The notes below the pieces were generated by a model that was not told the DNA's origin, did not search any database, and saw only the letters and a program-made list of their open reading frames with translations. DNA of 48,046 nucleotides from Burkholderiales bacterium (GTDB taxonomy: Bacteria > Pseudomonadota > Gammaproteobacteria > Burkholderiales > Casimicrobiaceae): the NCBI GenBank assembly GCA_025981645.1, contig JAICXH010000008.1, positions 1 to 48,046 of the forward strand, given 5' to 3'. Below, piece by piece: positions 1 through 7,780 of this stretch; position 1 is the first letter of the stretch; each line of letters begins with the position of its first letter. Both the position numbers and the translations under genes were made by a program.

Positions 1-1
1 C

Positions 2-1297
2 ATCACCTCGCTGGTGGAGAAGTCGCTGTTGCGGGTGGAGGAGCACGACGACGGCGCGCGCTACCGCATGCTGGAGACCATCCGCGAGTACTCCAACGAG
101 AAGCTCACCCTGAGAGACGAACTCACCGACACCCGCATCGCCCACTGCGAGCATTTCCTGACCTTCGCCAAGGCGTCGCGACGCGGAATGGAAGGCTCCG
201 AGCAGGCCGAGTGGATACGTCGGATCGAGCTGGCCCACGACGATCTTCGCTCGGCCATCGCGCTGACGTTGAGCGGAGGAGCGGATCCCATTCTCGCAGT
301 GAAGTTCGTCGTGGCGCTGATGGGCTTCTGGATCCTGCGCGGCTACGTCACCGAAGGGCGCAACTACGTCCGCGCGTCGCTCGCGCTGCCTGCCGTGCAG
401 GCCTCCGATCTCGCACACGCCCATGCGCTTTACATCGGCGCCACGCTCGCGGATGCGCAGAGCAATTATGCGGAGGCTGCGCAGATGCTCGAGCAGTGCA
501 TCGTGCTTCGCCGAGCGCTGGACTCGCGAATCGATCTCGCTGCCGCGCTGTCGACCGCTTCGATGGTCCGCCTTCATCTCGGAGAGGCCGAGGTCGCGCG
601 CGAGCTCGAGTCCGAGGCAGTAACGATCTTCCGCGAGATCGGGAACCCGATCGGCGAGTCGATCGGCCTGCTGCACCTCGGGCAAATCGACGCCTATGTC
701 GGCAACGACGCGGACGCGAAGGCGAACTTCGAGAAGTCCCTGAAGATCGCTTCCGACCTCGAGTACTTCGAGGTCGAGAGCGAGTGCGAGCGGATGCTGG
801 GCCAGCTTGCTCTGGAGGTGGGTGACGAGGCCGCCTCTCACGCCAGGTTCTCACGCGCTCTCGAAGTCAGCCGCGAGGCGGAGGACAAGCGCAACGAGGC
901 CGCCGCGCTTTGGGGGCTCGGTGCCGTCGACCTTCGTTTCGGCGATCTCGCTGCTGCGCAGGTCCGATTGGGTGCCGCGCTGCATGCGTTCGCCGCGTCG
1001 GAGATGTTCGCCGAGCTTCTCGGCTGCCTCGAAGACCACGCGGCATTGCTCGGCGCGCTCGATCGATCCGACGATGCGGTTCGCGTCTGCGCCGCGGTCG
1101 ATGCCGCGCGCGATCGCCTCGCGTTGCCGCGTTCGCCGCGCGCCGCGCCACGATGGCAGGCTCTGGTTTCCGGACTTCGGGCGGTAGTCGATCCCGACCG
1201 GTTCGCGCAGCAGTGGCGCGACGGGACGAACCTCGAACTCCGCGACGCCGTCGGCTTCGTTCAGGCGCAGCAGGAAGCCGACCTCGTGGCGGCCTGA
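2..1297 (+). CDS. C-terminal part of a TPR-containing ATPase-type transcriptional regulator (partial)
   Basis: The reading frame is open from the left edge, so the 5' part lies outside the window. The first visible residues (SLVEKSLLRVEEHDDGARYR, then MLETIREYSNEKL) match the end of the winged-helix segment that follows the NB-ARC/AAA-type ATPase in AfsR-, LuxR- and cyclase-type signal-transduction ATPases. The remaining roughly 400 residues are helical, with repeated A/L/G/Y spacing typical of tetratricopeptide repeats (LLHLGQIDAYVGNDADAKAN, AALWGLGAVDLRFGDLAAAQ). TPRs in these proteins bind partner proteins or effectors. The missing N-terminus probably carries a DNA-binding or cyclase domain plus the ATPase; which one cannot be told here. 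The gene converges on the PEP-CTERM gene, with a shared hairpin between them. Confidence 0.8.
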   Translation: MTSLVEKSLLRVEEHDDGARYRMLETIREYSNEKLTLRDELTDTRIAHCEHFLTFAKASRRGMEGSEQAEWIRRIELAHDDLRSAIALTLSGGADPILAVKFVVALMGFWILRGYVTEGRNYVRASLALPAVQASDLAHAHALYIGATLADAQSNYAEAAQMLEQCIVLRRALDSRIDLAAALSTASMVRLHLGEAEVARELESEAVTIFREIGNPIGESIGLLHLGQIDAYVGNDADAKANFEKSLKIASDLEYFEVESECERMLGQLALEVGDEAASHARFSRALEVSREAEDKRNEAAALWGLGAVDLRFGDLAAAQVRLGAALHAFAASEMFAELLGCLEDHAALLGALDRSDDAVRVCAAVDAARDRLALPRSPRAAPRWQALVSGLRAVVDPDRFAQQWRDGTNLELRDAVGFVQAQQEADLVAA

Positions 1298-1357
1298 ACT
1301 CGGGCTAGGGCTCCGGACCGGCGGCGCTGCGCGTTACGGAACCGCGCCGCAAACGAA

Positions 1358-1385
1358 AAGCGCCGCGAGAGACCCCGCGGCGCTT
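1358..1385. terminator. bidirectional intrinsic terminator hairpin
   Basis: A perfect 10-bp inverted repeat, AAGCGCCGCG and CGCGGCGCTT, has an 8-base loop. It lies between the stops of two convergent genes. The stem starts with A and ends with T on both strands, and an A-rich tract (aaacgaaaag) lies on the left, giving a short T run for the minus-strand transcript. The placement fits a terminator serving both genes. Confidence 0.75.
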
Positions 1386-1404
1386 CTGACGACGCAGCAG
1401 CGAA

Positions 1405-2124
1405 TCAGCCGCGCGAGCGCCTCCGGCGCACCCACCCCAGCGCGCCGAGCGCAGTCAGCGCGAGGAGGCCCGTGGCCGGCTCGGGCACTCTCGTGAATGT
1501 CACTGTCGCCTGTCCGGTTGAAGTCTGACAGCTCTCGTCTTGAATGTTGTCCGTCGGGCAGATCATCAGGAATACGTTCGGGCTTACAGTGAAACCACCT
1601 ATGAAGTCTTCACTGATTGTGTAAGTGATTGGGCTGTAACCGGATGCGAACCGCATCCAGACGTAGCTGTCGGCGGGCAGCGCCGAAGGGATCGCACTCG
1701 CAAAGATTGCTCCAATGAAGGGAGTGTCGATCCCGACCAGTTGACCGGGGGGGCCGACGACGATCTTGCTCACGATGTCGGTCGCCGACGCACTGAGTGG
1801 CGGAACGAACGAAAGTGTTTCCGGAGTCGTCGCAGGCGGCGGATTGCTGGAATCGTAGAGGTCGAGGGTGAGCGACGTGAAATCCGCAAACTTGCAGCTG
1901 CTTGACGGATTCGGGAAGATCTCCCCAGAGCTAGCGAAACAGCCATTATCTATGTTGATAACGCCCGTGCCGCTGAAGCCAAGATTGTCGAGTGAGCCCG
2001 TTGCGGAGAACTGCGGATCGAAACCGACCCGAAACGCCGCGGCGTCGGCGACACCCGCCGACAGCAAGCCCAGCGAGCCGGCGACGAGGGCGCTGGCCAA
2101 CCAGGCGGAAGTTCTTGTTCTCAT
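1405..2124 (-). CDS. PEP-CTERM sorting domain protein
   Basis: This is a secreted protein of about 239 residues. It begins with a basic, then hydrophobic signal peptide (MRTRTSAWLASALVAGSLGL, cleavage probably after VADA) and ends with the exosortase sorting signal: VPEPATGLLAL, a hydrophobic stretch, then a basic RRRRSRG tail. Exosortase/EpsH systems process such tails and deliver the protein to the cell surface or exopolysaccharide. The middle part is a low-complexity beta-rich domain I cannot assign. The start was chosen at the ATG preceded by GGAG seven bases upstream, rather than the longer frame, because the signal peptide then sits at the N-terminus. No exosortase gene is in the window. 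Confidence 0.85.
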   Translation of the reverse strand: MRTRTSAWLASALVAGSLGLLSAGVADAAAFRVGFDPQFSATGSLDNLGFSGTGVINIDNGCFASSGEIFPNPSSSCKFADFTSLTLDLYDSSNPPPATTPETLSFVPPLSASATDIVSKIVVGPPGQLVGIDTPFIGAIFASAIPSALPADSYVWMRFASGYSPITYTISEDFIGGFTVSPNVFLMICPTDNIQDESCQTSTGQATVTFTRVPEPATGLLALTALGALGWVRRRRSRG

Positions 2125-2207
2125 CGCGTTCTCCAATGGAACGCCGCCACGATCGACGGCGCGTCCGGCCATCGATTCCGCCGGAAAGGACATGGACCTC
2201 CCTCGTA

Positions 2208-2221
2208 GCATGAACTGCGCC
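2208..2221 (-). promoter_or_regulatory. possible sigma-54 (-24/-12) promoter for the PEP-CTERM gene
   Basis: On the minus strand the sequence GGCGCAGTTCATGCT has GG and GC separated by exactly 10 bases, as in the sigma-54 consensus TGGCAC-N5-TTGCW, with one mismatch in each half. It would start transcription about 70 bases before the chosen ATG. Many PEP-CTERM genes are controlled by RpoN with the PrsK/PrsR pair, which makes the match plausible, but single matches of this size occur by chance. Confidence 0.35.
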
Positions 2222-2347
2222 CGGTGTCGCGTTCTGAGTCTATTTCATTGATTCAGCGCAAGTTATTGAGAGCGGAGGCGCGAGGCTAAAGCAGCCATCT
2301 GTAAATTTTCCCGACGAACTGCCGGAGCAGGTGATCGTCGGTTCCGT

Positions 2348-2857
2348 CTAGTCGAGCGTGCCGAGGTAATCCGCCTTCCCGAGCTTCACCCCGTTATGCC
2401 GCAGGATGTCGTACGCGGTGGTGACGTGGAAGAAGACGTTCGGCATCACGAACTGGAGGAGATAGTTGACGTCGGTGAACTTGTGCGGCTTGCCCCGCAC
2501 GGGGCGCACGATCTCGCGCGTCGCCGCGCCGTCGAACGCACGCTCGTCGAGCCCGCGCATGTAGTCCACCGTGCGCTCGACTCGCGCAATCAGCTCGTCG
2601 AACGTCTTCTCGGTGTCCTCGTAACTCGGCGGCTCGGCGCCGGAGAGCCTCGCTGCGCCGCCGCGAGCCTGATCGGTCGCGACCTGCACCTGGCGCGACA
2701 ACGGGAACATATCCGGATACAGCCGCGCGTTGACGAACGCGCCTTCGTCGATCTTGTGCTCCTCGGCGTGGCGCTTGGCCTTCTCGAGGACGGCCTTCAG
2801 GTTGTCGAGCGACCTGGCGAGAACGGGAACAGCGAGTTGATAGAGCGGCAGCGGCAT
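2348..2857 (-). CDS. DUF1993 family protein
   Basis: This 169-residue cytosolic protein starts MPLPLYQLAVPVLARSLDNL and contains the features I associate with DUF1993: an N-terminal helix with a run of charged residues, ARLYPDMFPLSRQVQVATDQ, and a C-terminal NVFFHVTTAYDILRHNGVKL segment. The family has a DinB-like four-helix fold, and its biochemical role is not established. The start was chosen at the ATG with GGAGG seven bases upstream. The gene is the last member of the long minus-strand directon, 65 bases after the LpxO-like gene; whether it belongs functionally to the lipid pathway is unknown. Confidence 0.8.
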   Translation of the reverse strand: MPLPLYQLAVPVLARSLDNLKAVLEKAKRHAEEHKIDEGAFVNARLYPDMFPLSRQVQVATDQARGGAARLSGAEPPSYEDTEKTFDELIARVERTVDYMRGLDERAFDGAATREIVRPVRGKPHKFTDVNYLLQFVMPNVFFHVTTAYDILRHNGVKLGKADYLGTLD

Positions 2858-2922
2858 CGTGGCCTCCGGGTGTCTGCGGATTGCGGGTGAGGCGTCGGCG
2901 GCGACAGCGGCCGGCGCGCGGG

Positions 2923-3840
2923 TCAACGGAAGATAAGGTACAACACTCCGCCGAGGATCAGCCACTTCAGCGCGTAGTGCGCGACGACGCTGCGCTTTTT
3001 GATCGCCTTGCCGACGAGGCGCACGCGGTAGACCGCGTTGAAGACGTGGTTCAGCGCGCCGACGCGGTCACCGGGGGCGTTCTCGGTTTGCGACGCGCGG
3101 ATCAGCGTCATCTCCATCAGGTGATTGAGCATCCGCACGACGCGGCTCCTCAGCGGCCGCTCGACGTCGCAGAACAGGATCAGTCGCTGAACGTCGCTCT
3201 TGTTCTCGGCGGTGTGGATGAACGTCTCGTCGAACATCACCGCCTCGCCATCGCGCCAGAAGTACGGCTCGCCGTCGACGACGATGCGGCACGAGTCGGC
3301 GTTGGGCGTGACGAGCCCGAGGTGATAGCGTAGCGAGCCGGCAAAGGGATCGCGGTGCGCGCCGAGCTTGCTACCGGGCGGGAGCAGCGCGAACATCGCC
3401 GCGTTGACGCCCGGAATCGACTGCACAAGCTCGACCGTCTTCGGACACAGCGCTTGCGCCGACGGCAGCGGCGCGTCGTACCACTTGACGTAGAAGCGCT
3501 TCCACCCGGTCTTGAAGAACGAGTTGAACCCGAGGTCGTTGTAGGTCGCCGCGGCCTTGATGCGCCCCTCGCCGAAGAGTTGCAGCGCCTCGGCACGGAT
3601 CGTCTGCCAGTTCTCGGTGAGCGGTTTCAATTCCGGAAAGCGCGCGACATCGACGTATGGCCGGTTGGGCACCGCCGAGAACAGGTACATCAGCGTGTTG
3701 TACGGCGCCATCAGCGACGAGTGATCGGTGAGCTGGCGGAAGAAGCCGTGCCGCACGCGACCGCGGTGATGCACGTACACGGCAGACGCGATGAACGCGT
3801 AGAGCACGATGAACTTCGGCGCGAGGAGGTTCGCGAGCAT
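2923..3840 (-). CDS. lpxO: LpxO-like Fe(II)/2-oxoglutarate lipid A hydroxylase (aspartyl/asparaginyl beta-hydroxylase fold)
   Basis: The 305-residue protein has an N-terminal membrane anchor (LLAPKFIVLYAFIASAVYVH), the charged segment RGRVRHGFFRQLTDHSS, a cytosolic beta-hydroxylase domain and a C-terminal hydrophobic tail ending ILGGVLYLIFR. Likely metal ligands are the His residues in AHRDPFAGSLRYHLGL and FDETFIHTAEN. LpxO enzymes 2-hydroxylate a secondary acyl chain of lipid A at the inner face of the inner membrane, and length and layout fit that subgroup better than soluble Asp hydroxylases. The start is the ATG giving MLANLLAPKF, which aligns with the paralogue at 42067. It lies 11 bases after the AcpS-LpxL fusion gene, so it probably acts on the chain that enzyme transfers. 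The lipid substrate is inferred. Confidence 0.8.
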   Translation of the reverse strand: MLANLLAPKFIVLYAFIASAVYVHHRGRVRHGFFRQLTDHSSLMAPYNTLMYLFSAVPNRPYVDVARFPELKPLTENWQTIRAEALQLFGEGRIKAAATYNDLGFNSFFKTGWKRFYVKWYDAPLPSAQALCPKTVELVQSIPGVNAAMFALLPPGSKLGAHRDPFAGSLRYHLGLVTPNADSCRIVVDGEPYFWRDGEAVMFDETFIHTAENKSDVQRLILFCDVERPLRSRVVRMLNHLMEMTLIRASQTENAPGDRVGALNHVFNAVYRVRLVGKAIKKRSVVAHYALKWLILGGVLYLIFR

Positions 3841-3851
3841 CTTCGTCGCGG

Positions 3852-5174
3852 TCAGGTCGACCTGACTCTCCTGGCGGGTCGGAAGCGCCGGTGCACCCAC
3901 CACCACTGCTCGGGGTGGCGCAGCACCAGCCGCTCGATCGCCGCGTTGCACGCGCGCGTCGTACGCCGGATCGCTTCGCTGGTGTCGTCGCAGTCGACGG
4001 CGGGAACCGGTTCCTCGAAACGCAGCACGTGCGTGCCGTTCGGCTCCCGCCAGCACGCGGCAGGAACGATCGCCGCGCCGGTCGCGAGCGCGAGAATCGC
4101 CAGGCTCTTGAATGTACCCGCCGGTGTGCCGAAGAACTCGACGTCGATGCCGTCGCTGCCGCCGGCGTACTGATCGAACGGAAACACGACGACGTCGCCC
4201 GCTTCGAGCCGGGCGACGATCCGGTCGAGCGAACCGCGCTTGCCGATGACGCCGAATCCTGCGCGGTGGAAGCGCCGCGTGACGAGCCGGTCGAGCCAGC
4301 GCGGCTTGATCGGTCGGCGAACAAAGTGGAAGCGTCCACGCATCTCGGGGTAATGCTGGATGCCGGCGACGGTTGCCACCTCCCAGTTGCCGAAATGGCC
4401 AGTCAGCACCAGCACGCCGCGTTCGCGCTCGAACGCGCTGACGAAGGCGTCGAGGTTGTCGACGCGGACGAGTGCGCGTCGCGCCTCGGTCGACATCGTG
4501 CGAAAGCGCAGGAACTCGGCGAGAAGTTGCGCGAGATGCGCGTAATGCGCCTGCGCGAGGCGGCGGATCTCGTCATCGGGACTCGCTGAACCGAATACGC
4601 GGCGCAGGTTGCCGACGATCACCTGCCGTCGCACCGGAAGGAAGCGATAGAGAATTCTGCCCGTGAGTGGCACGTCGGTCGCGACCGGACGTGCGAGCGC
4701 AACGGCCGATGCGCTCGTGCGGTCGTGCGTGAGCGAGACTGCGATCGACGACAGGCGCGCCTGATCGAGAAGCGCTTGCGCGCGCCGCGTGCAGACGATC
4801 TTCGGCGCCCCGTAGCCGTCGCGTTCGACCGCGAAGTCGGCTGGCTCGATCCTTCCGGCGGCGAGCTCGCGCGGGAAGAGCTTCGCGCAGGCCTCCTTCG
4901 CAGCGAAGCGTGCAGCGAGGCTTGCAAGCCGACCGGGACCGTCGCCGCTGTCGGCGAGCTCGCGCGAAGAGAAGATCCTGCCGAGCTCGCCGGCAGGCGT
5001 TGCCGCGAGCAGGCGTTCGATCCGCGCGATCTCGACGCTGTCGATTCCGCAGCGCGCGCCGCCTGCGGCAACCGCGACACGAGCGTCCGCTGTCTCCGTT
5101 GTTTCCGCGCTCGGAACGCCTGTCTCGTGCCCCGGACTGCGGGCGGCGATCACCGGAGTCGTTGATGCTGTCAT
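3852..5174 (-). CDS. fusion of AcpS-type phosphopantetheinyl transferase and LpxL-type lipid acyltransferase
   Basis: The 440-residue protein has two domains. Residues about 42-162 are an AcpS-like 4'-phosphopantetheinyl transferase: GIDSVEIARIERLL with the Mg-binding Asp45, ARFAAKEACAKLF with Glu94, and SIAVSLTHDRTSASA. Residues about 168-435 are a lysophospholipid/LpxL-HtrB acyltransferase with the catalytic H-x4-E box HFGNWE (His260, Glu265) and the later block VVVFPFDQYAGG. The usual LpxL N-terminal transmembrane helix is absent and its place is taken by the AcpS domain. The first half would activate the cluster ACP with its prosthetic arm and the second would move the finished acyl chain onto a glycolipid acceptor. 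The ATG overlaps the stop of the upstream ketosynthase-like gene by 4 bp. Both catalytic sets look intact. I know of no standard enzyme with this arrangement. Confidence 0.85.
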   Translation of the reverse strand: MTASTTPVIAARSPGHETGVPSAETTETADARVAVAAGGARCGIDSVEIARIERLLAATPAGELGRIFSSRELADSGDGPGRLASLAARFAAKEACAKLFPRELAAGRIEPADFAVERDGYGAPKIVCTRRAQALLDQARLSSIAVSLTHDRTSASAVALARPVATDVPLTGRILYRFLPVRRQVIVGNLRRVFGSASPDDEIRRLAQAHYAHLAQLLAEFLRFRTMSTEARRALVRVDNLDAFVSAFERERGVLVLTGHFGNWEVATVAGIQHYPEMRGRFHFVRRPIKPRWLDRLVTRRFHRAGFGVIGKRGSLDRIVARLEAGDVVVFPFDQYAGGSDGIDVEFFGTPAGTFKSLAILALATGAAIVPAACWREPNGTHVLRFEEPVPAVDCDDTSEAIRRTTRACNAAIERLVLRHPEQWWWVHRRFRPARRVRST

Positions 5175-6457
5175 GGCCCGAGCGCCCGCACGACGAGCGC
5201 GGCATCGGTACCGGCGAAGCCGCGGCAGAGCACGAGCGCGACGTCCCCGGCGACGGTTCGCGTCTCGCGCGACACCGGCAGCCCGGCGCAGGCGGGGTCG
5301 AGCTCGGTGAGGGTCGCGATGCCCGGCACCACCTTCGCGCGGAGCGCGGCGAGGGCGATCGTCGCTTCGACGATGCCCGCTGCGGCGATCAGGTGGCCGA
5401 TCGCCCACTTGAACGCGGTGACGGGCGGGCACGTGGTGCCGAAGACACGCAGGATGGCGCGCGCCTCTGACGCGTCGGACTGCGGCGTACCGTTGCCGTG
5501 CGCGACGATCATCGCGACGTCGGCGCGGTCGAGCCCGGCATCGGCAAGGGCGAGCTCGATGGCGCGTGCGGTACCGTCGCCGTCGTCGCGGATTGCAAGG
5601 AGACCCTTCGCTTCACAAACGTGCCCGCCGCCCAGCACTTCGCCGCGTGCTACGCCGCCACGTGAGGCGAGCGACGCCGGCGTCTCGAGCGCCAGCGCTC
5701 CGGCGCCTTCGCCGAAGACGCTGCCGCTGCGCGCTTGGTCGAACGGCCGCAGCGCATCGGCGGCGAGGAGTCCGCAGCGGTCGTAGTAGAGCACGTTCTG
5801 CGGCTCGATCGGCGTTTCGTGCCCGATCGCGAGCGCGCGATCGGCTTCGCCCTGGGCGAGCGCCTCGGCGGCCTCGATCACCGCGAGCGAGCCGCCGACG
5901 CTGTGGTTCGTGATGCACGCGTTGCTGCCTTTCAGCCGGTTGCGGATGCCGACGTGGCAGAGCACGTTGTTGGGAAGCGTGCGCAATAGCCACATCGGGT
6001 TGACTGTCTCGGCGAGCTTCGCGCCGAACGCCGGAAGCTCGCCGTGCGCCTCGGCGAGGAGCGGCAGGTAGTCGTACTGGTTCTCGAACGCGCCACCGCC
6101 CGAGCCGACGTAGCAGCCGCTGCGGTCGGCGAAGGCGGCCGCGGCGGCCGAGTCGAGCGACACGCGGTGCGCGTCGAAGCCCGCTTCGGCGGCCGCGCGA
6201 TCTCCCGCGTAGATGCCGAAAAAGTCGGTGCGGCGGATGAACTTGTGCAGCTTGCGGTCGTCGACGAGTTCGCGCGCGTTGAAGTCGGTGATCTCCGCTG
6301 CGATCGTTACTGGCCAGTCGCGCGTGTCCCATCCGCCGATCGCGCCGATCGCCGAGCGGCCGGCGACGATCGCCGCAAGCATCGCGTCGGGATTGCGTCC
6401 GAGCCCGCAGACCGCGCCAGCGCCGGCGATGACTGCACGAGGGCGCGAGGTCGTCAC
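5171..6457 (-). CDS. ketosynthase-like chain-length-factor partner lacking the active-site cysteine
   Basis: This 428-residue thiolase-fold protein is clearly related to FabF ketosynthases (VIAGAGAVCGLGRNP at the start, GSVFGEGAGALALE, VAHGNGTPQSDASEA, KWAIGHLIAAAGIVEA). Aligned on the neighbouring ketosynthase, the nucleophile block TACASGG reads TNHSVGG, so the Cys position is His185. The two other catalytic His blocks are kept. A KS-like protein without the Cys next to a complete KS is the hallmark of chain length factors in type II polyketide and aryl polyene systems, where the pair forms a heterodimer and the inactive partner shapes the chain tunnel. It overlaps both neighbours by 4 bp, which fits 1:1 production with the KS. 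The role is inferred from the missing nucleophile. Confidence 0.8.
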   Translation of the reverse strand: MTTSRPRAVIAGAGAVCGLGRNPDAMLAAIVAGRSAIGAIGGWDTRDWPVTIAAEITDFNARELVDDRKLHKFIRRTDFFGIYAGDRAAAEAGFDAHRVSLDSAAAAAFADRSGCYVGSGGGAFENQYDYLPLLAEAHGELPAFGAKLAETVNPMWLLRTLPNNVLCHVGIRNRLKGSNACITNHSVGGSLAVIEAAEALAQGEADRALAIGHETPIEPQNVLYYDRCGLLAADALRPFDQARSGSVFGEGAGALALETPASLASRGGVARGEVLGGGHVCEAKGLLAIRDDGDGTARAIELALADAGLDRADVAMIVAHGNGTPQSDASEARAILRVFGTTCPPVTAFKWAIGHLIAAAGIVEATIALAALRAKVVPGIATLTELDPACAGLPVSRETRTVAGDVALVLCRGFAGTDAALVVRALGP

Positions 6458-7752
6458 GGCGCGTCGACGTGATCGGGGTGGCGAAGCGCCACGCAGCTAT
6501 TGGAGCCGCCGAACCCGAACGAGTTCGAGAGCGTCATCCGCACAGGTTGTCGGCGGGCGTCGCCAACCACGAGGTTCAGGTCGCAATCGGGATCGGGAAC
6601 GTGGTAATTCGCGTTGACCGGCATCGTCGCGCGCTCGATCGCGAGCGCGCAGATCGCGATCTCGACTGCGCCCGCGGCGGCGATCAGGTGGCCCATCGTG
6701 CTCTTCGTCGAGCTGACCGATATACGGTTCGCGTCGCCGCCGAAGACCGCGCGGATTGCCGCGCTCTCGCTGCGATCGTTCATTCCGGTCGAGGTGCCGT
6801 GGGCGTTGATGTAGTCGATGTCTTCCGGATGCGCGCCTGCATCAGCGAGCGCAGCGCGCATCGACTGGATCGGTCCGTCGCCGTCGGGGGGAGAGTCGGT
6901 GATCCGGTAGCTCGACAGCGAGTTCCCGTCGCCGGCGAGTTCGGCGTACACGTGCGCGCCGCGTGCGCGCGCCGACGACCATTCCTCGAGCACCAGGAAG
7001 CCCGCTCCTTCGCCGAGCACGAAGCCGTTGCGCGTCGCGTCGAACGGCCGGCTCGCGCGCTCGGGTGTGTCGTTGTCGGACGAGACCGCGGAGAGGAGAC
7101 AGAAGCCGGCGAGCCCGACCGGGTTCACCATCGAGTCGAAGCCGCCGGCGAGCACGCGGTCGACCGCGCCGCGGCGGATCAGCTTCAACGCCGTGCCGAG
7201 CGCCTGCCCGCCCGACGCGCATGCAGTGTGCACCGACGTCGCGTAGCCGCGGATGCCGAAGCGCCGGGTGAGGAGCGCGACGCCCGCGGTGCTCTGGCTG
7301 CGGCAGAACGCCACCGGGTCGGCGGCCGTATCGTCGTCAAGGAGCGCGTGGGCATCGAGCTCGCCCGCTGGAGCCGAGTGCCGCTGCAGCGCGGCGAGGT
7401 CGCCGAACGCGACACCCATCATGCCGGTGCCGACCGCGCAGCCCCAGCGTTCACTGTCGCCGGGCGTGGGAGCGATCGCCGCATCACGCATCGCCTCCTC
7501 GGCCGCGGCGAGCGCGAAGCGGTGCGAGCGGTTCGCGTACTTGACGAGCTTGTTCGGCGCGGTGATCACCGCTGGATCGAACCCTTTGACTTCGGCGGCG
7601 ATCCGCGTCGGGAAGCCCGACGCGTCGAACGAGGCGATCGGCGCTGCGCCGCTCGTTCCCGCGCAGACCGCCCGCCAGGTCGACGCGGCATCGTTGCCGA
7701 CAGGAGTGACGAGTCCGATGCCGGTGATCGCGACGCGGCGCCTGCCGGTCAT
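6454..7752 (-). CDS. beta-ketoacyl-ACP synthase, FabF type (KS-alpha of the cluster)
   Basis: The 432-residue protein has all catalytic elements of a decarboxylating condensing enzyme: Cys178 in SVHTACASGGQ, His in INAHGTSTGMND, and Lys/His in STKSTMGHLIAAAGAVE, plus the C-terminal SNSFGFGGSNS loop. It elongates acyl-ACP with malonyl-ACP. The start ATG (MTGRRRVAITGIG) was chosen because the family begins here; the longer upstream frame is arginine-rich shadow sequence. It overlaps the following cysteine-less partner by ATGA. It is probably not the housekeeping FabF, because it sits with its own ACP, ketoreductase, dehydratase and enoyl reductase. Confidence 0.9.
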   Translation of the reverse strand: MTGRRRVAITGIGLVTPVGNDAASTWRAVCAGTSGAAPIASFDASGFPTRIAAEVKGFDPAVITAPNKLVKYANRSHRFALAAAEEAMRDAAIAPTPGDSERWGCAVGTGMMGVAFGDLAALQRHSAPAGELDAHALLDDDTAADPVAFCRSQSTAGVALLTRRFGIRGYATSVHTACASGGQALGTALKLIRRGAVDRVLAGGFDSMVNPVGLAGFCLLSAVSSDNDTPERASRPFDATRNGFVLGEGAGFLVLEEWSSARARGAHVYAELAGDGNSLSSYRITDSPPDGDGPIQSMRAALADAGAHPEDIDYINAHGTSTGMNDRSESAAIRAVFGGDANRISVSSTKSTMGHLIAAAGAVEIAICALAIERATMPVNANYHVPDPDCDLNLVVGDARRQPVRMTLSNSFGFGGSNSCVALRHPDHVDAP

Positions 7753-7780
7753 TGCACATCCTCGCGAAGGGCGAGCGTGC

